From Hyaloscypha bicolor E (Eukaryota; Ascomycota; Leotiomycetes; Helotiales; Hyaloscyphaceae), in the NCBI RefSeq assembly GCF_002865645.1, contig NW_020194551.1, positions 1 through 64,000 on the forward strand: a DNA stretch of 64,000 bases, given 5' to 3'. The first letter of the stretch is position 1; every line of letters begins with the position of its first letter. The notes beneath the pieces are model-generated. The model worked only from the letters and a program-made list of their open reading frames with translations, did no database searches and was not told the origin of the DNA. The position numbers and the translations under genes are program-made. Positions 12,896 to 25,200 of this stretch are shown here, one piece after another.

Positions 12896-13193
12896 TATAA
12901 TGTATATAGGGTCGCACGTGACTTAAAGGCATATAACGAACCTCGGATATCGCGGGTATTAATTAGGGAGTTTGGTAGCCCTTTAATATCCCAACTAACT
13001 ACTATTTATATTATATATATTAGGCTTATAAATCACTAATTATATATATGCCATTAGGGCCTCCTATTTAGAGAGGGCTTCCCTGGACCTTATAGGAGGG
13101 ACAGAGATTAGTTCTATACTAAATTTAATACTATGGTTTTATAATATACTAATTTATTCTATTATCTTATTACTTACTAATAAATACCTTATA
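12896..13193 (+). repeat. 5' LTR of complete Gypsy element
   Basis: It pairs with 20426-20723. It starts TATAATGTATATAGGG, ends ACCTTATA and keeps GTCGCACGTGAC near the start (an E-box CACGTG). It carries more TA substitutions than the 3' LTR. Confidence 0.93.
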
Positions 13194-13237
13194 AGCTAAT
13201 CTCTCTACCCTTAAAGGAGGTAATTTAATAAGTAATC

Positions 13238-14695
13238 ATGTCTCGAAATCTGCGAAATATACGATCTCTTGCCAAAGCTATTCCTATAGAGGAAGTTGAC
13301 TAGATTAACCCTAATATGGGTAATAGTAAAGGCTCGTCTAATACTTTTAATAGGGCCTCTTAGGAGCCTCCGAGAGCCAGTAATAATAACGGAAATAATC
13401 CCGGTAATAATTAAGATACCGAGATTAATGCCCGAATTACTGCCGCCCAAGCTACGGAATAGGGCTTATGTACTAAAGTCAAAGCGCTCTAACGAAAGCA
13501 AGAATTAGTAGATATAATTAACTAGTATATCCTATAGTTAGAGTAATATAAGGGTATTCTCAGGGATACCTTATGGTTTACTATATCTCGTAGAAACTTT
13601 ATTTATAAGTCTATTCCCTTTTCCTTAGTAATTCCTACTAGGGAACTTCCTGAAATGGGGTTAGAACCTATTCTCTTTCCTAATATAATAAGCTTTGAGA
13701 ATAATCTCAATACTATTTATTAGGAGCTACTATATAATGTTCTAAAGATATATTTGGACCGAGAGAAGCTTCTTAAGGTCCGGATACCTGACTTATATTA
13801 TGGAAAGTCCTTTAAGAAATAGAGAATATTTATATTTTCCTGGAAAGTAGTCTTTAGGACCTAGCCTTGAACTTATAATAGATATTCTTCTAAAATTAAC
13901 TCTATTATAAGTGCCCTTAGGGACAAACCTTATAATACTTGAGAGGCTATAATAAAGTAAAGCCTATTATTATATAAGGTCTATTAGGAGTAATTTAAGG
14001 CCTACTTGGCTAATATATTCCAAGTACCTCAAACCTATTAATAAGATACCTTTGAGGAACTCTGAGATCTTTATTAGAAGAATAGTAAAATAGTTACCGA
14101 GTTATATACTCGGATAATTAGTCTCGAAGTTAACTAGGACCTATGCCCTAAGAGGAACCGGGTCCGGATTCTTAATACTACTTTATCTGACTATAAGACT
14201 CATTAGATACTTATATCTATTTTCTTAGAAGATAAGGCGGTATCTATTTCTAAGTAGCTTGAGAAAGCTCAGAAAGTAGAATATACTACTTATCCCAAAT
14301 TAAGGAAAGTAAAGGCAGGGAAATCTAGTAAGGGTAATTCTGCCCTTAAAAACTCTGACTTAGCGAATTCTGATTCGCAAGGCTATTGAAAAAGGAAGAA
14401 TAAGTTCTGAAAATTATATAAGAAATCCTTAGGTAATACTTTGGCTCCTTTAAGGCCTTAATAAAGTACTAGTTTTACTTTAGGTATGGTTTATTAGACT
14501 TATAGATAGAAAGAATACTTTTCAGGAAATATAAAATATTCCAAGTATACTAAATAGGCTCGGTAGAACCCTAATAAGGCCAAAACTATAGAAGAGTTAA
14601 GGCGTCTATAGAAGCAGGTTAATGCTATTACTATAGAGGAGTACTTTAGAGGAGACCTTCCTAAGGAATAGGGAAAAGGAAAGGCCAAATCTTAA
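13238..14695 (+). pseudogene. Gypsy gag relic (485 codons to the TAA)
   Basis: This is a single continuous frame from ATG at 13238 (MSRNLRNIRSLAKAIPIEEV) to TAA at 14693, with dozens of internal TAG/TAA at former glutamine codons and no frameshift. Its second half has capsid-like spacing (FPNIISFENN, then FEELRDLY) and a basic, Lys-rich tail. I do not see an intact CCHC knuckle. The terminal TAA may itself be a RIP-converted CAA, because pol follows in the same frame. Confidence 0.75.
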
Positions 14696-14739
14696 ATATT
14701 AATAATTTTGGCTATAATAAAAAAGGCATATTACTTTAT

Positions 14740-17700
14740 ATAACTATTTAAGCAAGATTAATATAGCCAGAAGTAGGTGCCTTAGAAGTATATAGTAGAC
14801 TTAGTAATACCAGGTTAGATTATAACTTCCTTAATAATAATTGGGCTCAAAGCCGGGGCTTTATTGCCTTAGCTAAGTATAATTAAGAGTTTATAACCTT
14901 TTATAGGAATAGATTTAAGGTTTATTAAGCCTATAATCTTGAGGTATTTATTATAGATAATTATAGTAAGATGTATTCTTTTAAGCTCCGGTTCTATAGG
15001 TATAAGAATATTGGCTCTTATAGCCTTATCTTTAGTATAGAATTTTATAAAGTAATTCTTGCATAATATATAGACTATATTAAGAAATAATAGGCATATA
15101 TACCTATATAGCCTAATAATATTGAGATCCTAATACCGAAAGAATTCGGTAAGGAGCTTAACTAGTACCTTAAGCTAGTACCTCAAGTCTTATTCTTAAC
15201 TAAAGGCAAATATAACTGTCCTAGATAATAGGCTTTATATATTTATAATAGTTACTAGGTCTCTGCTTTATTATATAATTCTAGTAATACTAAATAGGAG
15301 TTTTTAATATAGTAAATTAATACTTTCCGGAAAGGGGCCTTAGAAATGCCTGTCTATCTCCGGGATAATAAATACAAAGACTTCTTAGAGGTTTTTAACC
15401 CTAATAAAGCTTTAGAACTTCCTAATCTTAGCGGTATTAAATACTCTATTAATATAGATAGTATGGTCTCATATAGGCCTTTATATAATCTGTCGGAAAC
15501 CTAACTAGAAGTATTATATCTATATTTATAGGATATGCTTTATAAATATTAGATAAGGCTTAGTAAAAGCCTAGTAGGAGCGCCTATTCTTTTTATTCCT
15601 AAGAAAGATAAAGAACTATACCTTTATATTAATTATTATAGACTTAACTAAGTTATAATTAAGAATCGGCATTTGCTTTCTCTTATTAATAAGACCCTTA
15701 ACTGGCTCCGAGAAGCCAAGATCTTTATAAAGCTAGATCTCAAAGATATATATTATTAGGTAAGAATTCGTAAAGAATATGAGTAGAAGACGGCTTTTAG
15801 GACCTGCTATAGCTATTTTAAATATCTTATAATATCTTTTAGGCTAGCTAATATACTAGCCACATTTCAAGTATATATTAATACTATACTTATAGGGCTC
15901 CTGGATTATTTCGTAATTATTTATTTAGATAATATCCTTATTTATTCCCGAAATAAGAATAAATATTATAATTATATTTACTAGATACTTACTAGGCTAT
16001 ATAAAAATAACCTGTTTTATAAACTTAGTAAATATAAGTTTAATATTAAGGAAGTTAAATTTTTGGGCTTCCTTATTAGAATAGAAGATATTTATATAGA
16101 TCCTAAATAGGTCTATAGTATTATTAAATAGCCAGAACCAGAATTATTTTATAATATTCAAATATTTCTTGGATTTACTAATTTCTACTATAGGTTTATT
16201 TATTATTACTTTCAGGTAACTATAAGCTTAATAAATTTTTTAAAAGAAATAGAAAAGAGTCGGAAATCCGGTTTCTTTATATAAATAGATAAAGCGGCTA
16301 AAAGCTTTAAGACTTTAAAAAAAGCTTTTATTATAATACCTATTTTAGTCTATTTTAACTTTTCTAAGAAGATTTATATTAAAACTAATATATTAAAATT
16401 CGTAATTACTAGTACTATTTTATAATAAGTTAATTCTAGTAATAGCCCAAAAAAATACTAGTATCTAGTAGTATTCTAGTCCCGGAAACTTTCCAGAGCC
16501 AAATATAACTATAGTATCTATAATAGGAAGCTACTTGCGATTATTAAAGCCTTTAAGTATTAGTACTATTACTTTAAAAAGTTCAGGTTTATAATTAAGG
16601 TTATTATAGACTATAATAACCTCTAATACTTTATGGAAATAAAGTATCTAGAGAGCTATTAAGTATATTAGGTAATATATCTTATAATATATAATTTTAA
16701 TATTATTTACTATAAAGGCGCCTTAAACCCAGTAGACGGACCTAGTAAAAGACCTAATTATAAAGAAGGTTCTATTAATATAACTTGGCTTCTAACCTTT
16801 TAGAATAAGTTAAAGAAAGCTTTTATAATTATAATTTAGAGATTCTTATAAATATCTAAAGAGTCTCCTTTTTAGAATAGGTATTATTTAATACTTGCCA
16901 TATCCGTAGTAGCTAAGGAGAAATGTTTACTATAAGACAAGCAAATAGATTATCTTATAAATCCCTTAACTATAAAATTAGTTAAAAAGCAAGGTATAGG
17001 GAAATGCCTTAAAGGCTTTACTACTATAGCTAAGATAATAAGGGTATTTATAACCATATTACTTAATAGAACTAAAGACTTCTCGGTTCCCCGAGTTTTT
17101 AAATTAGATAGTTATAAATACCTAATTCCTTATATATAGATATATATAGCTACTAAAAGAGCTATAGTACTAGCCCCTTTATCTAAATTCTTTCTAGATA
17201 TTATCCAGGTAGCTTAGAGAAATAATTCTTAATATTAGAATATTATAAAATAGAGGCTTAGTAAGAAAGATACTAAGAGAAAAGAAATCTGGAAAAATAA
17301 TTCGGGCCTACTCAGGTACTATTCAAGAATTATTATATCTAATAATCCTGCTTTATATTAAGAAGTTATAAAGCTTTATTATAATAACCTAATAACTAGA
17401 TACTATAGAGTAAAGAAGACTCTCGAGCTTCTTAGAAGGTCCTAGTATTAGGAGAATATGGAAAGAGATATTTATAATTATTATTAAGAATATAATATTT
17501 ACTAGAAAGTTAAGGCAAAGAGGTATTTACTATATAATCTGCTTAGTAGTTTACTATAGCCTGAGAGATCCTGGGGTAAGATCTCTATAGATTTTATTAT
17601 AGATCTACTACTATATAAGAATCCGGTAGGAGGTCCCGATTTTAATATAATTCTTATAGTTATTAACTAGTACTCTAAAATAGCAAGGTATATTATATAC

Positions 17701-18780
17701 TATAAGACTATTAACTTTCCGGAGCTTACTAAGATTATATGGGAATATATTTTCTTAATCTTTAGCTCCCCTAATAGAATTATTTCTGACCGAGAAACGG
17801 TATTTACTAGCTAGTTCTAGTCTGCTTTTTACTTTTACTTAATATATAAATAGTATTTAAATATAGCTTACTATCCTTAAATAAATAATTAGATAGAAAG
17901 GCAGAACCAGGCCCTAGAATACTACCTGAGATATTATTATAATACCTAAAAGAATAACTAGTTTAAGAAGTTATTTTTTACGGAATTTATATATAATAAC
18001 TCAAAATATTAGGTTTTATAGGATATATCTTTTTATATATATTACGGATACTATTCTTAACTTCTATAGAATCCTGAGGACAGGATTATGGGAGAGGTAC
18101 TAGCTATATATAGGAGGCTAGAAACCCTTAAAGCAGAATAAAGAAAGCTTAAGAATTTATAGTATTATATATAAAATAACTAGGAAACCTACTATAATAG
18201 GTACCGGTTAGCTAAATACTACTCTAAAGAAGCCTGGGTAATACTATTAATGAGAAATATTAAACTTAAGGCAGGAAAGCTTAAGCTAAAATTTATAGAT
18301 CTATTTAGGATTCTTAAATATATTAGTAATTTAGTATATAAGTTAGAACTACTAAGTATATATAATTATTTATATCTAACTTTCTATATTTTTTTCCTTA
18401 AAAAATATATAGTAAAAAAGAATTAGAAGCTATACCTATATCTCTCTAGAGAACTTCCGGAATTAGTAAATAATAATAAAGAATAAGAATAGGAAATAGA
18501 AGCTATTATTAATTACTAATAAGATAGTAGAAGTAAAAAGTAATAGTATTTAATTAAATAAAAAGCCTGGCCTAAAGATTATAATACCTGGTTATCTATT
18601 TTCCCTAACCTTAAAAATTTCAAGGAACTTCTGAAATTATATAATTAAAACTATAGCTTAGAATCCGAAACTACCTTTTAATAACTTCTTAAGGTCAAAA
18701 AGAATTCTAGACTACTAAGAAAAAGGCTACTTAAAAGAAAGAGAGAACCTAAATAGCTAAGAAAAGGCCCGGAATAATAA
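14740..18780 (+). pseudogene. Gypsy pol relic: RT, RNase H, integrase, chromodomain-like tail
   Basis: Plus-strand translation shows RT motifs from about 15590 (PILFIPKKDKELYLYINYY), FIKLDLKDIYY near 15730, and YLDNILIYS near 15930 (the YxDD box with Asp changed to Asn). RNase H-like blocks lie near 16490-16660. The integrase region near 17580-17900 has ISIDFIIDLL, IISDRETVF and ERQNQALEYYL, which give the D, D and E positions. At about 18540-18600 the pattern YLIK-KAWPKDYNTW is chromodomain-like, which would place the element among chromoviruses. Stops at glutamine and tryptophan codons occur every 10-40 residues. No product is possible. Confidence 0.85.
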
Positions 18781-20425
18781 TAGAGATATTCTTTCCCTAG
18801 GCTTTTTACCTATAAAGGTTTTCTAGGGTTTTATTAAGGCTTATAAGAATTACGTTTAAATTATTAGAAAAAGGGTTCAGGATTAAGAAAGATTTATTAT
18901 AGATAGACTAGCTATAGGTATCTCAAATAAATAAACTCTAATTTCTATAAATTCCCAATTTCTAAAGCAAGAATACTAAATACTAGCCCTATTTAGGACT
19001 TAATAAAGAATTAGCTAATACTCTCCGGAATCTGCTTATTTCTTAATAAGATATAGTTATACTATAATAATATTAGTATTAAGGATATTAAGAGAAGCAA
19101 GTAAGGAACTTATAACTGCCATATATGCCTTATAGAAGGCCCGAACTTCTGAAGTCAGGTCCCGAATAGCCATAAGTATTATATTATTAGCACTTAAAGT
19201 ACTAGTAATAGATTACTTAGTAATTTCGGTAATAAGCTCGGTAATAAAGTTAATGCCTTAAAGATAGATATTATGGTATTTCTTTAAGAAATTAGTAAGT
19301 ACCTAAATATATTAGAAAAAACTTATTTTTGGGATACTAACCTAAATAGTATTATTATCTGCCTTATTAAAACGGGAAGAAGAATTCCGAAGCTTATTAG
19401 TATCCTTCTAGTCTTCGAAAACCCAATTAATAGTATTATTCTTATTAGTATAATACTATTTAGGATATGCTTTAAGAAATTTCTTAAAAGTTATAATAGT
19501 ATTTTCCCAGAACTAGTAAGCCTCTAATAAGTAGTAAGAAATCTGAAATCGCATTAGCTTTAATAGATATTAAAGCTAAAGAACTTACTAATATATAAGA
19601 CTTAGAACCCTTATTATAACGGTTATAATTCTTCTTGCCAGGTACTATGGTATATAAGGTAAAGAGATTAATAAGCAAATACTTAAAATATTTCAAGTAT
19701 CTGCTAGTAACGGGAAAGGAGGCTATAAGGTTATCTTTGCGCTTATTATTACGGGAATGGATAATAAAGCCAGAAGAAGATATTATGGAATTAATTAAAA
19801 ATAATTAAAGAAGACTTAGAGAAGAGTAGAAGAAAAGGCTAGAAAGTAATAATAGAAAAAGTTATATATATAGTTATTAGAAAGAAAGAAAGTATATAGT
19901 AATATAAAGAGGTCCTTTTATAGAGATAGAGAACTACCTGGATTAACTACTAGTTTTCGCACTAGTCCTAATCAGAAACTAGTATAACCGATTAATATAT
20001 GCTCCCAGGAGCCCGTAAATAATCTCCAGGACCTTAGAAATATTCATATAGGTTTCTTATACGAATATTTATTAAATACTTTCTATATAGTTATTTAGAT
20101 TATTCTAATACGAGATCTAATAAGTAGTATTAATTTTATAGGATAGCGCCTTAGTACTTTAGATCGAGCTAATCAGAATACTCAGATCCCAAACGAAATC
20201 GTAATTACTAGCTAGCCCCTATACCTGGAATATAATTACCCTTCCTTCTCGCTTACTTAGCCCCGATCTAATTAGACGATTTTTATGTCTATTATCCAGA
20301 TTATATTAGCAAAACCATTTCCCAAGATACTAGAAGTTTATATTAATTAAATGAATAATCGATTAAATATTTACCAGGATAGATTAATGGATCTTGGGGA
20401 CAAGATTCTAGGAGGGGGGCATAGT
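18781..20425 (+). other. Long 3' internal block of Gypsy element, present in two copies
   Basis: About 1.6 kb lies between the end of pol and the 3' LTR, longer than a simple polypurine leader. It recurs at 10480-12307 in the same order, so it belongs to the element. The minus strand is open for 70 codons at 19484-19696 and has a longer frame with few non-RIP breaks, so an antisense accessory gene once existed or the block was captured. I cannot name a product. Confidence 0.5.
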
Positions 20426-20723
20426 TGTAATATATACAGGGTCGCACGTGACTTAAGGGCATATAATAAACCTCGGATATTGCGGGTATTAATCAGGGAG
20501 TTTGGTAGCCCTTTAATATCCCAACTAACTACTATTTATATCATATGTATTAGGCTTATAAATTACTAATTATATATATGCCATTAGGGCCTCCTATTTA
20601 GAGGGGGCTTCCCTGGACCTTATAGGAGAAATAGAGATTAGTTCTATACTGAATTTAATACTGTGGTTTCATAATACACTAATTCATTCTATTGTCTTAT
20701 TGCCTACTAACAAACACCTCACA
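20426..20723 (+). repeat. 3' LTR of complete Gypsy element (best-preserved family member)
   Basis: It starts TGTAATATATACAGGG and ends CACCTCACA, the canonical TG...CA ends. It retains several CpA sites that are TpA in the 5' LTR, such as CATATGTATT and CTAACAAACACC. It can serve as the reference for the 298-bp LTR family. Confidence 0.93.
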
Positions 20724-20728
20724 CCTAT

Positions 20729-21294
20729 AAGGCTAGGCTCGTTAGCTAAAACCTTAGTTAAAACTTTAGTTAAAACCAAGTTTATATTAATTATATAATA
20801 CTAGCTATTATAAATTATATATAAGAAATTTACGAAATTAACTCTTATATAAGCTAATATATTATATAATATATACTTATATTCTAGTTTTTCTTTTTAG
20901 CTTTAAATTATTTTTATAAGAAATCTATTATTTTATTTTTTAAGTTTAAAATATTATATTTAATAGTTTTTTTTCTAAAATTTTAAATAATATATAAGTC
21001 ATAATAAAGCCCCCGGAATATAAACTTATTTATTTAATTAGTTAGAGCCTCTCTTTATATATTAGTAAAGAGTTTATAATATATAAAGGTTATTTTAAAT
21101 TTAAAGAATTTTAAATTTTTAAATTTTTATATAAGTATTATTTGTTCTAATTTGGACTCCTTAGTAACCTTAGCGTAATTAGGTATTAATTGCCTATCGA
21201 ACGCATCTAGCGCCTTTTATATATCTTATTTATTAATTATGTTATTAAATTTTAAAGATGGCAGGGTAATTTTCGGTGAAGCATGAATTGACTA
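20729..21294. other. AT-rich spacer at the edge of the transposon block
   Basis: There is no open frame or known repeat. Degenerate TTAGTTAAAAC repeats at about 20745-20785 are reminiscent of, but not, telomere repeats. Composition changes from AT-rich to ordinary genomic DNA at about 21.2 kb, which marks the boundary of the RIP-affected compartment. Confidence 0.6.
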
Positions 21295-21570
21295 TACGAA
21301 GGCGACAGGCGAAAAAAACCGTCCAAATCCCTCAAGCGAGAATTTGCGTAATCTTAGCCTTGCGATAAAAAATTTGTCGTAATTATAACTTGAATTTAAT
21401 TCCAGCAAAATTATTATAAAAGATAGATCTGCTTCTTCTCTATTACACAAATTAAAAAGTAAAGAGTTTAGACGTTATATTGAACCTTAGTGTGATTTTC
21501 CACAGGTAGCGATTTTGGTGTTCCTCGCGATTTGGCAGGTGGCCGGTTTTTTTCGCCCGTCGCCTTCGTA
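21295..21570. repeat. MITE-like inverted-repeat element (276 bp)
   Basis: Two 27-bp arms, 21295-21321 and 21544-21570, are inverted copies with one mismatch. Each carries TACGAAGGCGAC followed by GGCGAAAAAAACCG. The interior has no open frame. Outside the arms, ATTGACTA (left) and ATTGACCTA (right) resemble each other but do not abut the arms, so a target duplication is unproven. It sits between the AT-rich block and the first gene. Confidence 0.6.
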
Positions 21571-21906
21571 GGCATATATTGACCTAGGATCTCGGTTACC
21601 CCGCCAAAATCCCTCCCGAAAGTCTTCAAGATCAAGTGGCTGCGAGATGCTGGAACAGCGGTATAGAGAGCCGCAATGAAGGAGCACATTGACACGTACT
21701 TGAAGGAGAACAGTCTAGACGCTCCCCTGGACGAATCCACACCAAACACAGATCCAAGATGCTGTATAAGCGAGGGTTGTTTTTTGCTTGAGTAATTTAA
21801 CATGTTGGAGCTACTTCTGGATATTGATGTTCTCTGCCTTGTTAACGATAAGAACTAAGAGAAGCGCATCTACGGGAGGAGAAAGGTCTTAAATTGGCCT
21901 GATTCC

Positions 21907-22170
21907 ATGCATGCGTTTCTGAACGAGGGTGTATACGTCACGATGAAGCTCCGTGTGCTCCCCGAGGGAAGCGAGGAGGATAGTGAGGGGCTGGGTCTGC
22001 CACCCACTCTGGGCGACTACATCGTGAAGGGGACGGACAATCTTCTGAGGCAGGCTGTTCGGAGAGGCCTAGAGAAGGCCGAACTAGTCCAAACACAGCC
22101 GAGTGAGGAGCCCGAACGGAACGATGTCTTGCATGATATGATCGAGGAGTGCTTCGCACCCATGATATAA
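21907..22170 (+). CDS. Small hypothetical ORF or gene fragment (87 aa)
   Basis: This is an 87-codon frame of ordinary composition, MHAFLNEGVYVTMKLRV to IEECFAPMI. It is acidic, with no domain I recognise. The same frame can be traced a little upstream (MLELLLDIDVLCLVNDKN from 21800) before a TAA, which suggests a truncated gene whose 5' part was lost. It lies convergent to the TBC gene, whose stop is 94 bp downstream. It could equally be a chance frame. Confidence 0.3.
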   Translation: MHAFLNEGVYVTMKLRVLPEGSEEDSEGLGLPPTLGDYIVKGTDNLLRQAVRRGLEKAELVQTQPSEEPERNDVLHDMIEECFAPMI

Positions 22171-22263
22171 TTCACAATTCCCTCCCAAGAACTCCAAAAC
22201 CTCTCCCGCGCTCCTCCCAACCTGATCGCTCCCACCCTCCGCAAATACTACATGTAAATAAAA

Positions 22264-25200
22264 TCAACGCTCAAATTCCACAACCTTTTGAGTATCGGTG
22301 CTCGCCTGACTGATGCTCCTTGCACGATGAGCATCGGATCCCTTGGGGCTCAATGTCCCTTGCTTGACCTCACTGACTCCGTCTAGGCTGCCTTTAATAC
22401 TCCCTGCTTCAGCATCCGCACCCTCTAGTAAGTCTCGATCTTCCGACCGTACACTCCTACGTTCTGCATCGCCGCCGTATCCGCCAGCAGCTCCCTTGCC
22501 ATCATAACCTTCGTCTTCATCTTCGTCGTCCTCTGGTCTCTGCACCGCGTTCTTCTCCAGTTCCTTCTGCGCTTCATCCATTCGTCGCCTGACCTCTGCC
22601 GCGACGCGCATCCCGTCAGTGACAATGTTGTCGAGAACACCGCGGAGGCCTTTGCCGGGAGGTACGAGACCAGCTGACCCTGTACCACCTATGCCGGCTT
22701 GCGATCCGGCAGTTGATCGTCCGAATCCGATGTTGGAGAAGGTAGTGAGACTGGATGAAGAAGATGCGGGCCCAGTTGAAGCAAGCTTCTCCGAGATTCG
22801 GAAGGATGCAGGGAAAGAAGATTCAAAAAATTGCTCCAGTAGCTCGTCTGCGAGAACAACCATACGGAATGTAGGCAAGGTGATATGGAGCGGTTTTGAG
22901 GGATCGAGAGCGGCGTTGGCACGCTCTGACATAGCTTTAGAGACGTTGCGTTGGTTTCCATTCGACTTCGGGCTGTCTGATGGAGGAGGTACTGATGACA
23001 AACCTGTGGATTTCTTTGCCCGTTTTGGGCTTGCATCAGTACCGAGATCTAGAAGGTCTTCCTCTGGTTCATCGTCACTATCTTCGCCAATACCAAATGC
23101 ATTGCTTTCAGCGTTCCCATTCGTCTTGAAGTCTTCGCTTGTTTGATTCTGGGGATGATCCGGATCTGCATATTCAAAGCACCTTCTGATGAAGGCACTC
23201 ACAGAGCTCAAGAAACGTTCTTGTGTACTCCCATGAGGGCCATCGATTACACCGCCGTTTCCGGCTTCATATTCGCTGAGTCCTGTCATCGAAGTCGAAG
23301 GGGTCAATGAACCATCCAGACCACGGCGCGAAAGGAAAAGCAGTGCCTCAGATATTCGCAAGATCCCTTCACGGTCGACCTTTCCATCCCCATCATCATC
23401 GTAGAGCTCGAAGAAATACGTGATGCTTCCCATGATATCACCTTTACCTTTAATGTGAGCTACTCCTGTAACGACGTTCTGTAATGTCAGAGCAGAGTTC
23501 ATATCCACGTCCCATCGTCTGAATAATCGTCGCATAAATTCGTGATCTGCTGGTTCGGGGTTTCCATAACCCCACGGAGACAGGGAATTTTCCCTTCGTC
23601 GAACGCTGTTGCCAAAATAAGAATGCTTTTCGCGTTCGGCAGGGTTGTCTTTCTCTGGTGGTGTTGGAAAATCCGAGATCGCCCATCTCGCCATGCCAGC
23701 CAGGAATTCCCTAAATCCATCATAATCCATGAGTGTTGGGCTAGGTCCTAAGCCTACCCGACCTTTCTCGATGCTCTGTCGCTCTGCAAGTCCCGCAACA
23801 ACCTCAGCAGCCCTAGCTCTGCTAGCCTTTGCCCGCCTTTCTGTCTCTTCTTGAATGATCTGGCTTCTCTGTTGGCGCTCGTATAATATCCCATAAAACC
23901 TATCGTACAATGCACCCAACTCATCGACGCTTAATCGCTTGCTATCCGGTCCAAGATTGCGAATTGACGTCCGCTTTGCAAAACTCTCGATGTTATTTAA
24001 AACAGCATCCTTGTGCTTGTTCCGCTGATCCGTAATACTGGCTTGGGTGATTCCAGAGAACTCCTTAAAGGCCACCACCATCAGTTCTTGAAAACGTGTC
24101 ACAGCTCGAAGCTTGGCATTTTCTGACTTGGGATGTGCAGATTCGTCAAGCTTGGAGAAATATGACTTCAGCACCGAAATAAATGCTCCGTCGTCCGTGG
24201 CGTCCAGGAGTTCCTCTCCGTTAATCCGTAAGATGGCCAGTCCAACTTGGAATAGAACCTTCGGACCTTCCAAGAAGAATACGTCCAAAACACGAAATGC
24301 AAAAACCAAAGGCATCGAGTTGATATATAGTGAAAGGAACCAGGGGAGAGATACAACTGAGAGTTGGACGTCAGATTTGACGAGGTGATCCCAGAGAATT
24401 GGCATCGTCTTCTCCACCAAGGATTCGAAGACGCGTTGGTCCAGTAATGTGCCGTACATTGTCGTTGAGTAATATCCGGGTAGAAGTCTGTCACACAATG
24501 TCGAAAGCAGGAAGAACGCTTGAGATTCCGACATGTATATGAGTAACGCCGCAACGACAATGTTCATAGCCTGGCAGTATCCGACTTCCTCATTCGTCCA
24601 ACTGTACGCCGTGAGAACTCTCCTCAGCCGCCCGATCCCTTCCTCGCTCTGGAAGCCGGGGTATTCTGGAAGACTTCGATTCAAGTCCTTTTCGATTTCG
24701 TCAATTGCAAGGGAATCTCGTCCTTCGAATTTTGCAAGAGTGTCTACGAATAGCGTGGGATTCTCCAATCGTAAGAACAAGGACCCAGAAGTCAACTCCC
24801 AAATCTCCCCGCGGAGCCGGTTGGGTAAGCCAACACGGATCAGCTTGTGAAAGGTAGGTTGTCGAATCAAAGTAACATTGCGTCCGTTTTCTCGCAGGTA
24901 TTCTCCCCAAAGCCTCATCTTGCTCCTGTCTCGTAATTTCCGCACGTCGCCAGGGTATCGAAACACCATCCCGAGTCCCGCATCGGGTGGATCTCCGAAT
25001 TTCTTCCCATCGCCTTGTAGTAGGTATTCTGAATAGCATTCTGATACCACTCTCTTCAGTTTTCCAACCTCTCCAACGCCTGACTTGAGACCCCTTTTTA
25101 GCCCATCACAGAAACTTTCACAAGCTTGGCGGCTGCCCGCCAGTTGTATCGTAATTTTCTGTTGGTAAACAGGGGTCTTGGAAGCATCGTTCGAAGCATT

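Larger units (their letters stand above)
12896..20723 (+). mobile_element. Complete Ty3/Gypsy chromovirus, 7,828 bp, RIP-inactivated
   Basis: The element has two 298-bp LTRs (12896-13193, 20426-20723) and is flanked by the 5-bp duplication CCTAT (12891-12895 and 20724-20728). Inside lie gag (13238-14695), then pol with reverse transcriptase, RNase H, integrase and a chromodomain-like tail, then about 1.6 kb of extra sequence before the 3' LTR. Gag and the RT block are in the same frame (position modulo 3), so the family may have had one gag-pol polyprotein. Almost every glutamine codon is TAG or TAA, the signature of RIP on CpA. It is inactive. Confidence 0.93.

Noticed and set aside
20740..20785. 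TTAGTTAAAAC repeats, possible interstitial telomere
   Set aside because: Too degenerate and the wrong unit; an AT-rich spacer explains it.
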